A stretch of 64,000 nt of DNA, from positions 1 to 64,000 of the forward strand of contig NZ_JACSNP010000007.1 of the NCBI RefSeq assembly GCF_016900045.1, read 5' to 3'. A model generated the notes under the pieces. It was not told the DNA's origin, ran no database searches, and saw nothing but the letters and a program-made list of their open reading frames with translations. Source of the DNA: Fusobacterium mortiferum. GTDB lineage: Bacteria; Fusobacteriota; Fusobacteriia; Fusobacteriales; Fusobacteriaceae. Shown one piece after another: positions 53,969 to 62,587 of this stretch (positions are counted from its first letter, which is position 1; each line of letters begins with the position of its first letter). The translations under genes were made by a program, and so were the position numbers.

Positions 53969-56098
53969 CTATTTATTCCATTTTTTTACTCCCCAAGAAG
54001 CATTGATAACAGCAAGAAGAGATACTCCAACATCAGAGAATATAGCCATCCACATATTAGCTATTCCAAATACCCCTAAAATCATAACAAGAATTTTTAT
54101 TCCAAGAGCAAAAACAATATTTTGAATAACAACTTTTTTATTCAGTTTAGCAATTTTTAGAAGCTCTATAATTTTAGAAGGTTCATCTTTCATAATTATC
54201 ACATCTGCAGATTCAACAGCTATATCACTACCAGTTCCTCCCATTGCAATTCCTATATCTGCTAAAGAAAGAACAGGGGCATCATTTATTCCATCACCAA
54301 CAAACACTACTTTTTTGTCAGATAATTTCATTATATCTTGAAGCTTTTCTACCTTATTTTGAGGTAGAAGATGAGTAAAGATATTCTTAGATGGAATACC
54401 TAAGTTTTTACCAACTACCTCTCCAATAGTTTTACTATCACCAGTTAGCATATAGCTATCAATTCCAAACTCTTTTAATTTTTTAATAGTTAATAGAGAA
54501 TCCTCTTTTATCTCATCAGAGATATAAATATATCCTAAAAATTCACCATTTTTAGCTGTATAGATAACAGTTCCAGCATACTCTTTTTCCACTGCCACTA
54601 TATTATACTCTTGCATAAGTTTATAATTCCCAACTAAAATTTCATTTCCTTTATAGTAAGTAACAACTCCAAATCCACTTAGTTCTTTATAACCTTCAAG
54701 GTACCCTTCATCTATCTCATCATTAAGTTGTGAAAGAATAGCCTTTCCAATGGGATGTGTAGAGTAAAGTTCACCTATTTGAGCAGTTTTAAGTAGCTCT
54801 TCTTTATCACAATTTATAGCTTCTATTGAATCTATTTTAAATTTTCCCTTTGTTAATGTACCTGTTTTATCAAATACAACTGTTCCAACATTTGTAAGAG
54901 TTTCTAAGTAGTTTCCACCCTTTATCAGTATTCCTTGTTTAGAGGCTATTCCAATACTACTAAAGAAAGTAAGTGGTACAGAGATAACCAAAGCACAAGG
55001 GCAAGATATAACCAAGAATATAAGGGCTCTTCCAAACCATAAATTAAAGTTTCCAAATATAAGTGGAAATATAAGTCCAACAATAAGGGCAGAGATTACA
55101 ACAATAGGAGTGTAATATCTAGCAAATTTAGTAATAAACTTTTCAGATTCAGCTTTTTTATTACTAGCATTTTCAACCATCTCTATGATTTTACTAATAG
55201 TGGAATCAGAAAAAAGTTTTGTAACTTTTATCTCTAAAGTTCCATTTCCATTAAGACTTCCACTTAAGACCTCACTATTAACCCCTACTTCTATTGGTAA
55301 AGATTCTCCAGTAAGTGTAGAAGTATTAAGAGTAGATTCCCCTTTTATGATTACTCCATCAACTGGAACTTTCTCTCCAGCCTTGACTACTATTGTATCT
55401 CCTTTTTTTAATTTTTTAGGAGAGATAGTAAGTAGCTCCCCATTATTAGTTTTTATATTCGCATATTCAGGTCTTATATCTAAAAGTTTTTCAATTGATT
55501 TTCTGGAATTAGAAACAGCTTTATCTTGGAAATACTCTCCCACTTTATAAAATAGCATAACTCCTACAGCCTCTGTACTTTCATTCAGATAAAAAGCTCC
55601 AAAAGTAGCTATTGTCATGAGGAAATTTTCATCCATAAAGTTACCTTTGCTAATATTTTTAAAAGATTTGAGAACAACGTCCCAACCTAAGATAACATAA
55701 GCTATTAAAGATAAAATAAGTTTTAAATTATTAGAGAACTTGCCACTAAGAATAGTTCCAATAAAGAGAATACTTCCAATAATTATTGTGATTTTCTCAA
55801 TTTTTTCTCTTTTCTCCTCAAGTTCTTTTTCTTGAAGTTTTCTTCTTCTTTTCTTTTCTTCATCAAACTCTTCAATTTTTAAAATTTTTGTCCCAGGTTC
55901 TATGGAATCAGCAAAGCTATTAATTTCATGTAAAAAAAGTTCCTCCTCAAAATTTTCGTTAGTTTCAAGAGTAAATCTTTTTTTATAAAGATCTAGGTTG
56001 GCATTTAGAATACCAGCCATTGTAGTAGCCTTATGTTGGATTTTACCAGCACAACCAGCACAGTCTAAGTTTTTAACTTCATATTCTACTTTTCTCAT
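53969..56098 (-). CDS. Heavy-metal P-type ATPase (Zn/Cd/Pb type)
   Basis: This 709 aa P1B-type metal exporter has an N-terminal metal-binding domain with C13-x2-C16 (NLDCAGCAGK), the membrane metal site SCPCALVIS (CPC), actuator TLTGES, phosphorylation site FDKTGTLTKG and hinge GDGINDAPVL. The HP pair (YSTHPIGKAI) and late helix ending in a Lys-rich tail fit the ZntA/CadA group rather than copper CopA, though CPC occurs in both. The promoter carries a G-tract that resembles CsoR/RcnR-family operators. Metal choice is not certain. Confidence 0.9.
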   Translation of the reverse strand: MRKVEYEVKNLDCAGCAGKIQHKATTMAGILNANLDLYKKRFTLETNENFEEELFLHEINSFADSIEPGTKILKIEEFDEEKKRRRKLQEKELEEKREKIEKITIIIGSILFIGTILSGKFSNNLKLILSLIAYVILGWDVVLKSFKNISKGNFMDENFLMTIATFGAFYLNESTEAVGVMLFYKVGEYFQDKAVSNSRKSIEKLLDIRPEYANIKTNNGELLTISPKKLKKGDTIVVKAGEKVPVDGVIIKGESTLNTSTLTGESLPIEVGVNSEVLSGSLNGNGTLEIKVTKLFSDSTISKIIEMVENASNKKAESEKFITKFARYYTPIVVISALIVGLIFPLIFGNFNLWFGRALIFLVISCPCALVISVPLTFFSSIGIASKQGILIKGGNYLETLTNVGTVVFDKTGTLTKGKFKIDSIEAINCDKEELLKTAQIGELYSTHPIGKAILSQLNDEIDEGYLEGYKELSGFGVVTYYKGNEILVGNYKLMQEYNIVAVEKEYAGTVIYTAKNGEFLGYIYISDEIKEDSLLTIKKLKEFGIDSYMLTGDSKTIGEVVGKNLGIPSKNIFTHLLPQNKVEKLQDIMKLSDKKVVFVGDGINDAPVLSLADIGIAMGGTGSDIAVESADVIIMKDEPSKIIELLKIAKLNKKVVIQNIVFALGIKILVMILGVFGIANMWMAIFSDVGVSLLAVINASWGVKKWNK

Positions 56099-56117
56099 TT
56101 TAATCTATCCTTTCTAT

Positions 56118-56176
56118 ATACTATATACCCCTATACCCTATATATAAAATTTAACATATTTGATTTTTATTGTCAA
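56118..56176 (-). promoter_or_regulatory. Promoter and G-tract of the metal ATPase gene
   Basis: Minus strand: TTGACA (56176-56171), a 17-base spacer and TAAATT, then GGGTATAGGGG (within 56118-56143) near the expected start site. CsoR/RcnR-family operators contain such G-tracts in AT-rich flanks. Confidence 0.45.
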
Positions 56177-56253
56177 GAAATATTTAAAATAAAATAGACA
56201 ACAACTATCCTCTATGTTAAGATATATAGAGAAAGGAAATTGAGGTGAAATTT

Positions 56254-57468
56254 ATGAAAGTTGATAAACTATATATTGAATCTTTATTTAAAGAGCTTGT
56301 AGATAAGAACATTTTTATTAAAGGAAGTATTTCAAATCCTGTAAATAAAAAAGATGGAGTTACTAAAGGAAATCTGAAACCTGTATTGATAAAAAATTGT
56401 ATCTATATTCAGTTGGAGACTTTTAAAGATAAAAAGGCTTATCACGAAAATATATGTTTTTGTGATTTTATGACAAAGTTTTCTGAGCTATTAGACAATT
56501 TTAAACAAATTTTATTAGTAACTCAAGGTGTTGATTACCAAATATTGAAAGGAAAAAACGATTACAATATAAAAGAGATAAAAAATAGTAGAGCTGTAGA
56601 GTCTTTTGAGCACAATAAAAAAAAAAAATATATTATTGATGAGGGAACCCCAGTTCCATTTTTAATTAAATTAGGAGTTATGGGTGAAGATGGAAAAGTA
56701 TTTAAAAATTCCTATGATAAGTTTAGACAGATAAATAAATATCTTGAGTTTATAGATGATACTATAAGAGAGATGCAGAATAAAAAACTTATAGAGAACC
56801 ATATAAAAGTAGTAGATTTTGGATGTGGAAAATCTTATTTAACATTTGCTTTACACTATTATTTAAATAATATAAGAGAGTTTACCTATGAAATAATAGG
56901 ACTTGATCTAAAAAAAGATGTTATGGAGAAGTGTAATAAGATTGCTAAAGAATTAAATTGTGAAAATTTAGAATTTTTAACTGGAGATATTAAAGATTTT
57001 GATAAGTTACAAAATGTGGATCTGATATTTTCATTACATGCTTGTAATAATGCTACAGATTATGCTATACTTAAAGGACTAGAATTAGGAGCAAAGGCGA
57101 TATTAGCTGTACCATGTTGTCAACATGAGTTTAATGAAAAAATGAGTAAAAATAAAGGTTCGGAATTTTTCCAAACTGAATTACCTTTAGGAAAACATGG
57201 AATTTTATTTGAAAGGTTTACTTCTCTAGCTACTGATGCTTTTAGAGCTCAATGTTTAGAGTTATGTGGATTTAAGACACAGGTTATGGAGTTTATAGAT
57301 ATGGAGCATACACCAAAGAATATTTTAATAAAGGCTATAAGAGAGAAAATTTCAAAGGAGAATTTAGAGAAAAAATATACTGAATATAGAAGATTTAAAG
57401 AGTATTTAGGATTAGAACCTTTATTAGATGAATTATTAGCACCATATTTTTTAATAAAATACAATTAA
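56254..57468 (+). CDS. SAM-dependent methyltransferase (Methyltransf_32-like)
   Basis: This 404 aa protein has a class I methyltransferase domain in its middle: VVDFGCGKSYLTFALHYYL (motif I), IIGLDLKKDVMEK, and IFSLHACNNATDYAILKG, then AILAVPCCQHEFNEKM. The last segment, with paired cysteines, occurs in the METTL25/RRNAD1-like family. An N-terminal region of ~150 aa has no known motif. The start is ATG at 56254 after GAGGTG. The gene holds a 12-A tract. The target, probably an RNA or protein, is unknown. Confidence 0.83.
   Translation: MKVDKLYIESLFKELVDKNIFIKGSISNPVNKKDGVTKGNLKPVLIKNCIYIQLETFKDKKAYHENICFCDFMTKFSELLDNFKQILLVTQGVDYQILKGKNDYNIKEIKNSRAVESFEHNKKKKYIIDEGTPVPFLIKLGVMGEDGKVFKNSYDKFRQINKYLEFIDDTIREMQNKKLIENHIKVVDFGCGKSYLTFALHYYLNNIREFTYEIIGLDLKKDVMEKCNKIAKELNCENLEFLTGDIKDFDKLQNVDLIFSLHACNNATDYAILKGLELGAKAILAVPCCQHEFNEKMSKNKGSEFFQTELPLGKHGILFERFTSLATDAFRAQCLELCGFKTQVMEFIDMEHTPKNILIKAIREKISKENLEKKYTEYRRFKEYLGLEPLLDELLAPYFLIKYN
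56617..56628 (+). repeat. Run of twelve A inside the methyltransferase gene
   Basis: Twelve consecutive A encode NKKKK near residue 124. Such runs are prone to slippage in replication and transcription. The frame is open through it here. Confidence 0.95.
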
Positions 57469-57484
57469 AAATTATAAAAGAGAG

Positions 57485-57500
57485 TAACATATGTTACTGA
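57485..57500. promoter_or_regulatory. 16-bp perfect palindrome upstream of a zinc-ribbon gene
   Basis: AGTAACATATGTTACT is a perfect 16-bp palindrome 63 bases before the start codon at 57563. A TATAAT (57522-57527) lies 21 bases downstream of it, so it may be an operator. Confidence 0.45.
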
Positions 57501-57562
57501 AAAATTAAATATATTAGTATATAATGAAAAAAAAGATTAGAATAGTTTTAGGAGGAAAAAAT

Positions 57563-57808
57563 ATGCACGATGGTTGTTCAGGAAAATTTGAAAATGGAAA
57601 GCAAGTAGTAGAGAAATTAAGAATGATGGGATTTAATGAACAATTAATGCCAATACCAGCTCAATTTACTTGTAGAGAATGTAATAATGAGATAACTATG
57701 GATACTTTTGAATATAAATGTCCACACTGTGGAACAATTTATGCAGTTACTCCATGTCATGCTTTTGATGTAGAGAATATCATGTGTGCTGGGAAAGAGG
57801 AAGAATAA
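57563..57808 (+). CDS. Small zinc-ribbon protein
   Basis: This 81 aa protein has the ATG at 57563 after AGGAGGA, while a longer frame from 57524 would begin inside the promoter. It opens MHDGCSGKFENGKQVVEKL, then has two C-x2-C pairs (CREC, CPHC) spaced as a zinc ribbon and a further cysteine pair late (PCHAFDVENIMC). No function is known to me. It is a single-gene unit with its own terminator. Confidence 0.75.
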   Translation: MHDGCSGKFENGKQVVEKLRMMGFNEQLMPIPAQFTCRECNNEITMDTFEYKCPHCGTIYAVTPCHAFDVENIMCAGKEEE

Positions 57809-57839
57809 AAATGGAAGAGAACTCTCTTCCATTTTTATT
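57808..57839. terminator. Bidirectional terminator between zinc-ribbon and malY-like genes
   Basis: ATGGAAGAG-AACT-CTCTTCCAT with A and T tracts on both sides; it overlaps both gene ends. Confidence 0.85.
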
Positions 57840-59010
57840 CTAGAGCATTAACAATTCTATTTAAAGCTTCTTCTAATATAGATCTAGGACAGGCAAAATT
57901 AAGACGAATATATCCTCTTCCCTCTTCTCCAAACCAATATCCATAGTCAATAGCTACTTTAGCTTCCTCCTCAAAGAATTTTTCAATTTTTTTGTCTTTT
58001 AAAACATCTTCAAGATATATCCAAGCCAAATAAGTTCCTTCAGGTTTAATATACTTAGCTTTTGGTAGTTTTTCTTTTAGAAAATTCTCAATAAACTTTC
58101 TATTTCCATCAAGGTACTCAATAACCTGTTCTAGCCATTCTTCCCCTTGAGTATAACCTGATTTTACAGCTGCTATTCCAAAACTATTTGGAGTTTCTAT
58201 TCTAACGTTTCCTAATGTTTTTTGATAAGCTTCTCTAATCTCTTTGTTTGGGATAAGGATAAGAGATATTTGCACACCAGCTAAATTAAATGTTTTACTA
58301 GGAGCTGTACATACAACTAAATTAGAGAAATATTTTCTGTCTAAAGAAAGAAATGAGCAATGAGTATTTTCTTTGAAAATTAAATCAGAATGAATCTCAT
58401 CTGAAATAACTAAGACATTGTGCTTTAGACAAATATCTCCCATCTTTGTTAACTCATTTTTTGTCCAAACTCTTCCAACAGGATTATGAGGATTACATAA
58501 AATAAAAATCTTTATCTTATTTTCTATAATTTTCTTTTCAAAATCTTGAAAATCAATAGTATAATATCCTTCATTATTTACAAGTGGATTAGTAATAACT
58601 TTTCTTCCATTGTTTTCAGTTGTCATTCTAAAAGGATGGTAAACAGGAGTTTGAATTAATATATTATCTCCTTTTTGTGAAAAAGTCTGAATTACGAAGC
58701 TAATAGCAGGAACAACTCCATTTGTAAAAACTATCCAATCTTTATCAATATTTATATTTTTTCTTTTTTTATTCCAATTTATGATAGCGTTATAATACTC
58801 CTCGTCTACACTCGTATAACCTAAAACTCCATGTTCAATAATTTTACTCATAGAATCTAAAATCGGTTGTGCTACTTTAAAATCCATATCAGCAACCCAA
58901 AGTGGTAATAAGTCGCTATTACCATTGTAAATTGTCTTATATATTTCAGAATTCCATTTTTTAGAATTAGTAGAAGCCCTATCAATAACTTCATCAAAAT
59001 TATACTTCAT
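57835..59010 (-). CDS. MalY/PatB-type cystathionine beta-lyase or aminotransferase
   Basis: This 391 aa PLP enzyme of fold type I splits cystathionine or cysteine in most members (PatB/MalY group). Motifs are LPLWVADMDFKVAQPI, GYTSVDEEYYNAI, NPHNPVGRVWTKNEL, ISDEIHSDLIF and the PLP-lysine in APSKTFNLAG. The C-terminal half ends with EEGRGYIRLNFACPR. A cysteine-desulfhydrase activity producing H2S would be typical of fusobacteria; substrate preference is not readable here. It is the last gene of the minus-strand group with the aldo/keto reductase and the sirtuin. Confidence 0.88.
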   Translation of the reverse strand: MKYNFDEVIDRASTNSKKWNSEIYKTIYNGNSDLLPLWVADMDFKVAQPILDSMSKIIEHGVLGYTSVDEEYYNAIINWNKKRKNINIDKDWIVFTNGVVPAISFVIQTFSQKGDNILIQTPVYHPFRMTTENNGRKVITNPLVNNEGYYTIDFQDFEKKIIENKIKIFILCNPHNPVGRVWTKNELTKMGDICLKHNVLVISDEIHSDLIFKENTHCSFLSLDRKYFSNLVVCTAPSKTFNLAGVQISLILIPNKEIREAYQKTLGNVRIETPNSFGIAAVKSGYTQGEEWLEQVIEYLDGNRKFIENFLKEKLPKAKYIKPEGTYLAWIYLEDVLKDKKIEKFFEEEAKVAIDYGYWFGEEGRGYIRLNFACPRSILEEALNRIVNALE

Positions 59011-59029
59011 CTATCTTATATCCTCCAAA

Positions 59030-59875
59030 TTATCTTAGATTTTCAAATCCATACTCCATAGTATCAGGATGAGAACCTAATCTTTCATTTTTATTAAGTG
59101 AATTAATCTTTTCCATATCCTCTTTTGTTAGTACAAAATCTAACTCCCTATTTTCCTTTATTCTAGATGGGGTAATAGATTTTGGAAGAGGTAGTAACCA
59201 GTTTTGAAGATGCCATTTTAAAATTATTTGAGCTGGAGATTTTTTATATTTCTCAGCTAATTCAACTATCAAAGTATCGTTTACATTTCCTTGAATTAAT
59301 GGGCTCCAAGATTCAACTATAATATTTTTACTTTCACAGTACTTTCTTAATTCAAGCTGTTGATTATATGGGTGAATCTCTATTTGATTAACCATAGGTG
59401 TAACAGTAGAAATTTGTTCTAATTCTTCAAGATGATGTTTCTCAAAGTTACAAACTCCAATAGCCCTAACTTTTTTATCATTATATAGTTTTTCTAAAGC
59501 TTTCCAAGTTTCAAAAGTAGTAGTCATATTTTTAGTGTTTGGCCAATGTATTAGATATAGATCTATATAATCTAAATTTAATCTTTCAAGAGAGGCTTCA
59601 AAAGCTTTAAGTGTCTCTTCATATCCTTGGTCACTATTCCAAACTTTAGTAGTAATGAACAGATCCTCTCTTTTTATATTTGGGTTCTCTTTTAAAAATT
59701 CAGATATTCCCTTACCTACAAAGATTTCATTATTATAGATTCTAGCCGCGTCTATATGACGATATCCACACTCTAAAGCATATTTTACACTCTTTCTACA
59801 AATATTTTCATCAGATATTTTCCAAGTTCCAAAAGCAATACTAGGTATTTCAACCCCATTCATAAGTTTATACAT
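59030..59875 (-). CDS. Aldo/keto reductase
   Basis: This 281 aa NADPH-dependent TIM-barrel reductase has the family signatures GYRHIDAARIYNNE with the catalytic Tyr, the Lys in FITTKVW, the His in LIHWP, MVNQIEIHPYNQ and the C-terminal PKSITPSRIKENREL. It probably reduces small aldehydes or keto acids. The gene sits between the sirtuin and the MalY-like gene, 17-19 nt from each neighbour, and is probably part of the same transcript. Confidence 0.92.
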   Translation of the reverse strand: MYKLMNGVEIPSIAFGTWKISDENICRKSVKYALECGYRHIDAARIYNNEIFVGKGISEFLKENPNIKREDLFITTKVWNSDQGYEETLKAFEASLERLNLDYIDLYLIHWPNTKNMTTTFETWKALEKLYNDKKVRAIGVCNFEKHHLEELEQISTVTPMVNQIEIHPYNQQLELRKYCESKNIIVESWSPLIQGNVNDTLIVELAEKYKKSPAQIILKWHLQNWLLPLPKSITPSRIKENRELDFVLTKEDMEKINSLNKNERLGSHPDTMEYGFENLR

Positions 59876-59892
59876 AAATACCCCTCCCTAAA

Positions 59893-60606
59893 TTAATAAT
59901 TTAATATTTTTATAACTTCACTCATCACATGAGCAAATCTCTCTCTAATTACAAGAGTAGCAATATTATCTCTTGATGTAGGTGTCTCATTTATAATAAC
60001 AAGATTTTTACCCTTAAAATACTCGATATAGTAAGCTGCAGGATAAACAGTTAGACTAGTTCCAACTATAATTAAAGTATCAGCTTTTTCTATTTCATGA
60101 ATAGCAAGATTAGTAATATGCTCATCTAACATTTCACCATAGAGAGTAACCTGAGGTCTAACAGTTCCACCACATTCACAATTAAAATCAGTAGTAGATC
60201 TTTTACCACATTTTAAACAATACCATTTTTTTAAAGTTCCATGAAGCTCTAATACATTTTTACTCCCAGCATCTTGATGAAGATTATCAATATTTTGGGT
60301 AATTACAGCTTTTACCTTTCCAATTTCTTCAAGTTTAGCAATAGCTAAATGTCCAGCATTTGGTTTAATATTATCTATAGAAAGTTTTTCAGTTAAATAT
60401 TTATTAAAAATATTTCGATGAGAAAAGAAAAAATCATGACTTAATATCTCTTCAGGCTCATATCCCATAAAACTTCTTTCGTTATAGAGTCCATTTTTTC
60501 CTCTAAAATCAGCAAGTCCAGAATCTGTAGAAGCTCCAGCTCCAGTAAAGAAAACGATATAATTGCTCTCTTTAATAATGTCAGCTAAATTTTCAATATT
60601 GTTCAT
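59893..60606 (-). CDS. cobB: NAD-dependent protein deacylase (sirtuin)
   Basis: Sirtuins remove acyl groups from lysines and use NAD. The 237 aa sequence has GAGASTDSGLADFRG, QNIDNLHQDAG, the catalytic His in LHGTLKKWYC, and a zinc site C-x2-C...C-x-C (CLKCGKRSTTDFNCECGG), then GTSLTVYPAA. The start is ATG at 60606; an in-frame start at 60627 lacks a ribosome site. The gene symbol follows bacterial usage. Confidence 0.94.
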   Translation of the reverse strand: MNNIENLADIIKESNYIVFFTGAGASTDSGLADFRGKNGLYNERSFMGYEPEEILSHDFFFSHRNIFNKYLTEKLSIDNIKPNAGHLAIAKLEEIGKVKAVITQNIDNLHQDAGSKNVLELHGTLKKWYCLKCGKRSTTDFNCECGGTVRPQVTLYGEMLDEHITNLAIHEIEKADTLIIVGTSLTVYPAAYYIEYFKGKNLVIINETPTSRDNIATLVIRERFAHVMSEVIKILNY

Positions 60607-60815
60607 AACCCCACCTTCAATTTTCAATTTTAAGAATTAATTTCTATTTTCTTGATAATATTATACTATATTTTTATATTTTATGTAAAGTTTTGTAAAT
60701 ATTTTATTCTAAAAAGAAAATTATTTCAGAAATTTATAGAAAGTTATATACAATTTACCAATATGTGTAGTATAATCTTTCTAAGGGAGATTAATTTAAT
60801 TAGGGAGTGAGGATT

Positions 60816-61229
60816 ATGAAAAGGGTAATGATATTGATTACGATGGTAATTTCATTAGTGGGATGTACTACTTTACAAGAAACAAAGGTTGATTCTCCAC
60901 AAGTTGTAGCGAATGTAACTGAAGTAACGAATATAGAGTACAATTTAATAAATATATTTCCAGGACAAGGCTTAACTGTTGGTTTTGATGATGCAGGAAG
61001 AATTTTTGGATATTCAGGTTTAAATAGATATTTTGGAAAAGCAGATATAAAAGATGGAAGAATAGTTGTTGATCCGTTAGCTTCTACAAAGATGGGAGGG
61101 TCGAGAGAAGCTTTAATAAGAGAGGACCAATTTTTAACTTTATTAAAAAGTATGACAAAGATTAGCAAAACTGAAGATAAACTAATACTTACAAACACAA
61201 AAGGAGAACAGCTTATTTTCTCTAAATAA
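60816..61229 (+). CDS. META-domain lipoprotein (HslJ-like)
   Basis: This 137 aa protein has a lipoprotein signal with lipobox LVGC (MKRVMILITMVISLVGC). The mature domain matches META/HslJ, with the FGYSGLNRYFGKADI segment and the TKMGGSREALIREDQFLTLLKSMT helix that are typical. HslJ-like proteins are linked to stress and novobiocin tolerance in E. coli, with unclear mechanism. The start is ATG at 60816 after GAGGA. Confidence 0.85.
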   Translation: MKRVMILITMVISLVGCTTLQETKVDSPQVVANVTEVTNIEYNLINIFPGQGLTVGFDDAGRIFGYSGLNRYFGKADIKDGRIVVDPLASTKMGGSREALIREDQFLTLLKSMTKISKTEDKLILTNTKGEQLIFSK

Positions 61230-61254
61230 TTAATAAGTTGGTGAAAGGAATTTT

Positions 61255-61863
61255 ATGAAAAAACTATATGAACAAGTAAATTTTTTAATGGAAATTGATA
61301 AGGTAAAGGGAATTTTAAGACAATCTGTGATATTGGGAGATGTAAATAGAAGAGAGAATGATGCTGAACATAGTTGGCATATGGCTGTATGTGCTATTAC
61401 TTTAAAAGAATATGTAACTTTTGAGAAAGTTGATATGGAGAGAGTTCTAAAGATGATTTTGCTACATGATTTAGTTGAAATTTATTGTGATGATACACCA
61501 GCATTTTCGAACTATTCGAAAGAAGAAAAGTATTATAAAGAGTTAGCAGCAGCAGAAAAAATATTTTCACTACTTCCTAGAGAGCAGTATAGAGAGTATT
61601 TTGATTTATGGGTAGAATTTGAGAATATGGAAACTGATGAGTCAAAATTTGCAAATGTTTTTGATAGATTCCAAGGATTCATCCAAAATTTATCTTCTGA
61701 TGGACATACTTGGAAAAAGTGGAATGTAACTAAAGAGATGGTAATCAAAAGATTAGAGCCAGTAATAAAATATGCTCCTAAAATATTTGATGAGTTTATA
61801 TTGTTAGAGATAGAAGAATATATAAAGAGAGGGATTATACGAGATACAGCAGTAGAAAAATAA
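61255..61863 (+). CDS. HD-domain hydrolase (YfbR/HDDC2-like)
   Basis: This 202 aa protein has an HD metal-dependent phosphohydrolase fold: the first His in NDAEHSWHMAV, the HD pair in LLHDLVEIYCDDTPAF, and a late Asp in FANVFDRFQGF. The nearest groups are YfbR and HDDC2, which are 5'-deoxynucleotidases. The substrate is probably a nucleoside monophosphate, by inference. It lies 25 nt after the lipoprotein gene and 13 nt before the coiled-coil gene. Confidence 0.83.
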   Translation: MKKLYEQVNFLMEIDKVKGILRQSVILGDVNRRENDAEHSWHMAVCAITLKEYVTFEKVDMERVLKMILLHDLVEIYCDDTPAFSNYSKEEKYYKELAAAEKIFSLLPREQYREYFDLWVEFENMETDESKFANVFDRFQGFIQNLSSDGHTWKKWNVTKEMVIKRLEPVIKYAPKIFDEFILLEIEEYIKRGIIRDTAVEK

Positions 61864-61876
61864 GTGGAGGAAATTT

Positions 61877-62578
61877 ATGGGATTATTTTCTATATTTAGT
61901 AAAAAAAATAATGAAGAGGAAGAGAGACTTTTAAAAAAGATTGAAGAGTTAGAACAGATAATTTTAAGGAAAGATAAAGAAATTTCAGATTTAATTAATG
62001 AATTAGATAAAATCAATCAAAATACTACTACTAATAATAATTTAAATTCTAAACAGTTAGAGTTGATTGAAAAAAATATTAAAGATACTAAAGAGGAAAA
62101 CGAAAGATTAAAGCAAACAATTGATGAATATAATCTTTCTTCAAAAAAAGAAAAACATTACTATAAAGTAGATATAGAAAAGTTCTTTTCAGCTAGTAGA
62201 TTTAAGGAATTAACTAATGCTATAATAGATAAGGGAATAATTTATCTTCAAGATTTAACATTAGAAACATTTGATTTACTTTCTCAGGATATTAAAAATA
62301 TAACTGAAGGAAAAAATAGATTTCAAAAATATTTAACGAAAGAATTTATTGAGTGGGAAGTTGTAACTTACTTAAATAAAGGAGAGAGAGTTTCTAAGAT
62401 ATATAACAAAAGTAGAAAATTAACAAATATTTTTTCAGAAAATGATATTGAATTTATGGAAGATCTATTAAAGTTTAATTTCTCTAATTTAATTGATTTT
62501 GGATTTAAAGATGAACAGATAAATGAATTTATTTTAAAAAGAGATGAATACTATCATGAGAGAAGAGTAACAAAGTAA
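61877..62578 (+). CDS. Coiled-coil protein of unknown function
   Basis: I do not recognise a family. The 233 aa protein has an N-terminal coiled coil (about residues 12-90, rich in Glu/Lys/Leu heptads) and a C-terminal domain of ~130 aa beginning VDIEKFFSASRFKELTNAI, with mainly helical prediction. It has no signal peptide or membrane helix. It lies between the HD hydrolase and coaBC and is likely part of the same transcript. Confidence 0.75.
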   Translation: MGLFSIFSKKNNEEEERLLKKIEELEQIILRKDKEISDLINELDKINQNTTTNNNLNSKQLELIEKNIKDTKEENERLKQTIDEYNLSSKKEKHYYKVDIEKFFSASRFKELTNAIIDKGIIYLQDLTLETFDLLSQDIKNITEGKNRFQKYLTKEFIEWEVVTYLNKGERVSKIYNKSRKLTNIFSENDIEFMEDLLKFNFSNLIDFGFKDEQINEFILKRDEYYHERRVTK

Positions 62579-62587
62579 GGAGAACTT

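Noticed and set aside
57524-57562. N-terminal extension of the zinc-ribbon protein
   Set aside because: The upstream ATG overlaps a TATAAT and has no ribosome site, while the ATG at 57563 follows AGGAGGA.
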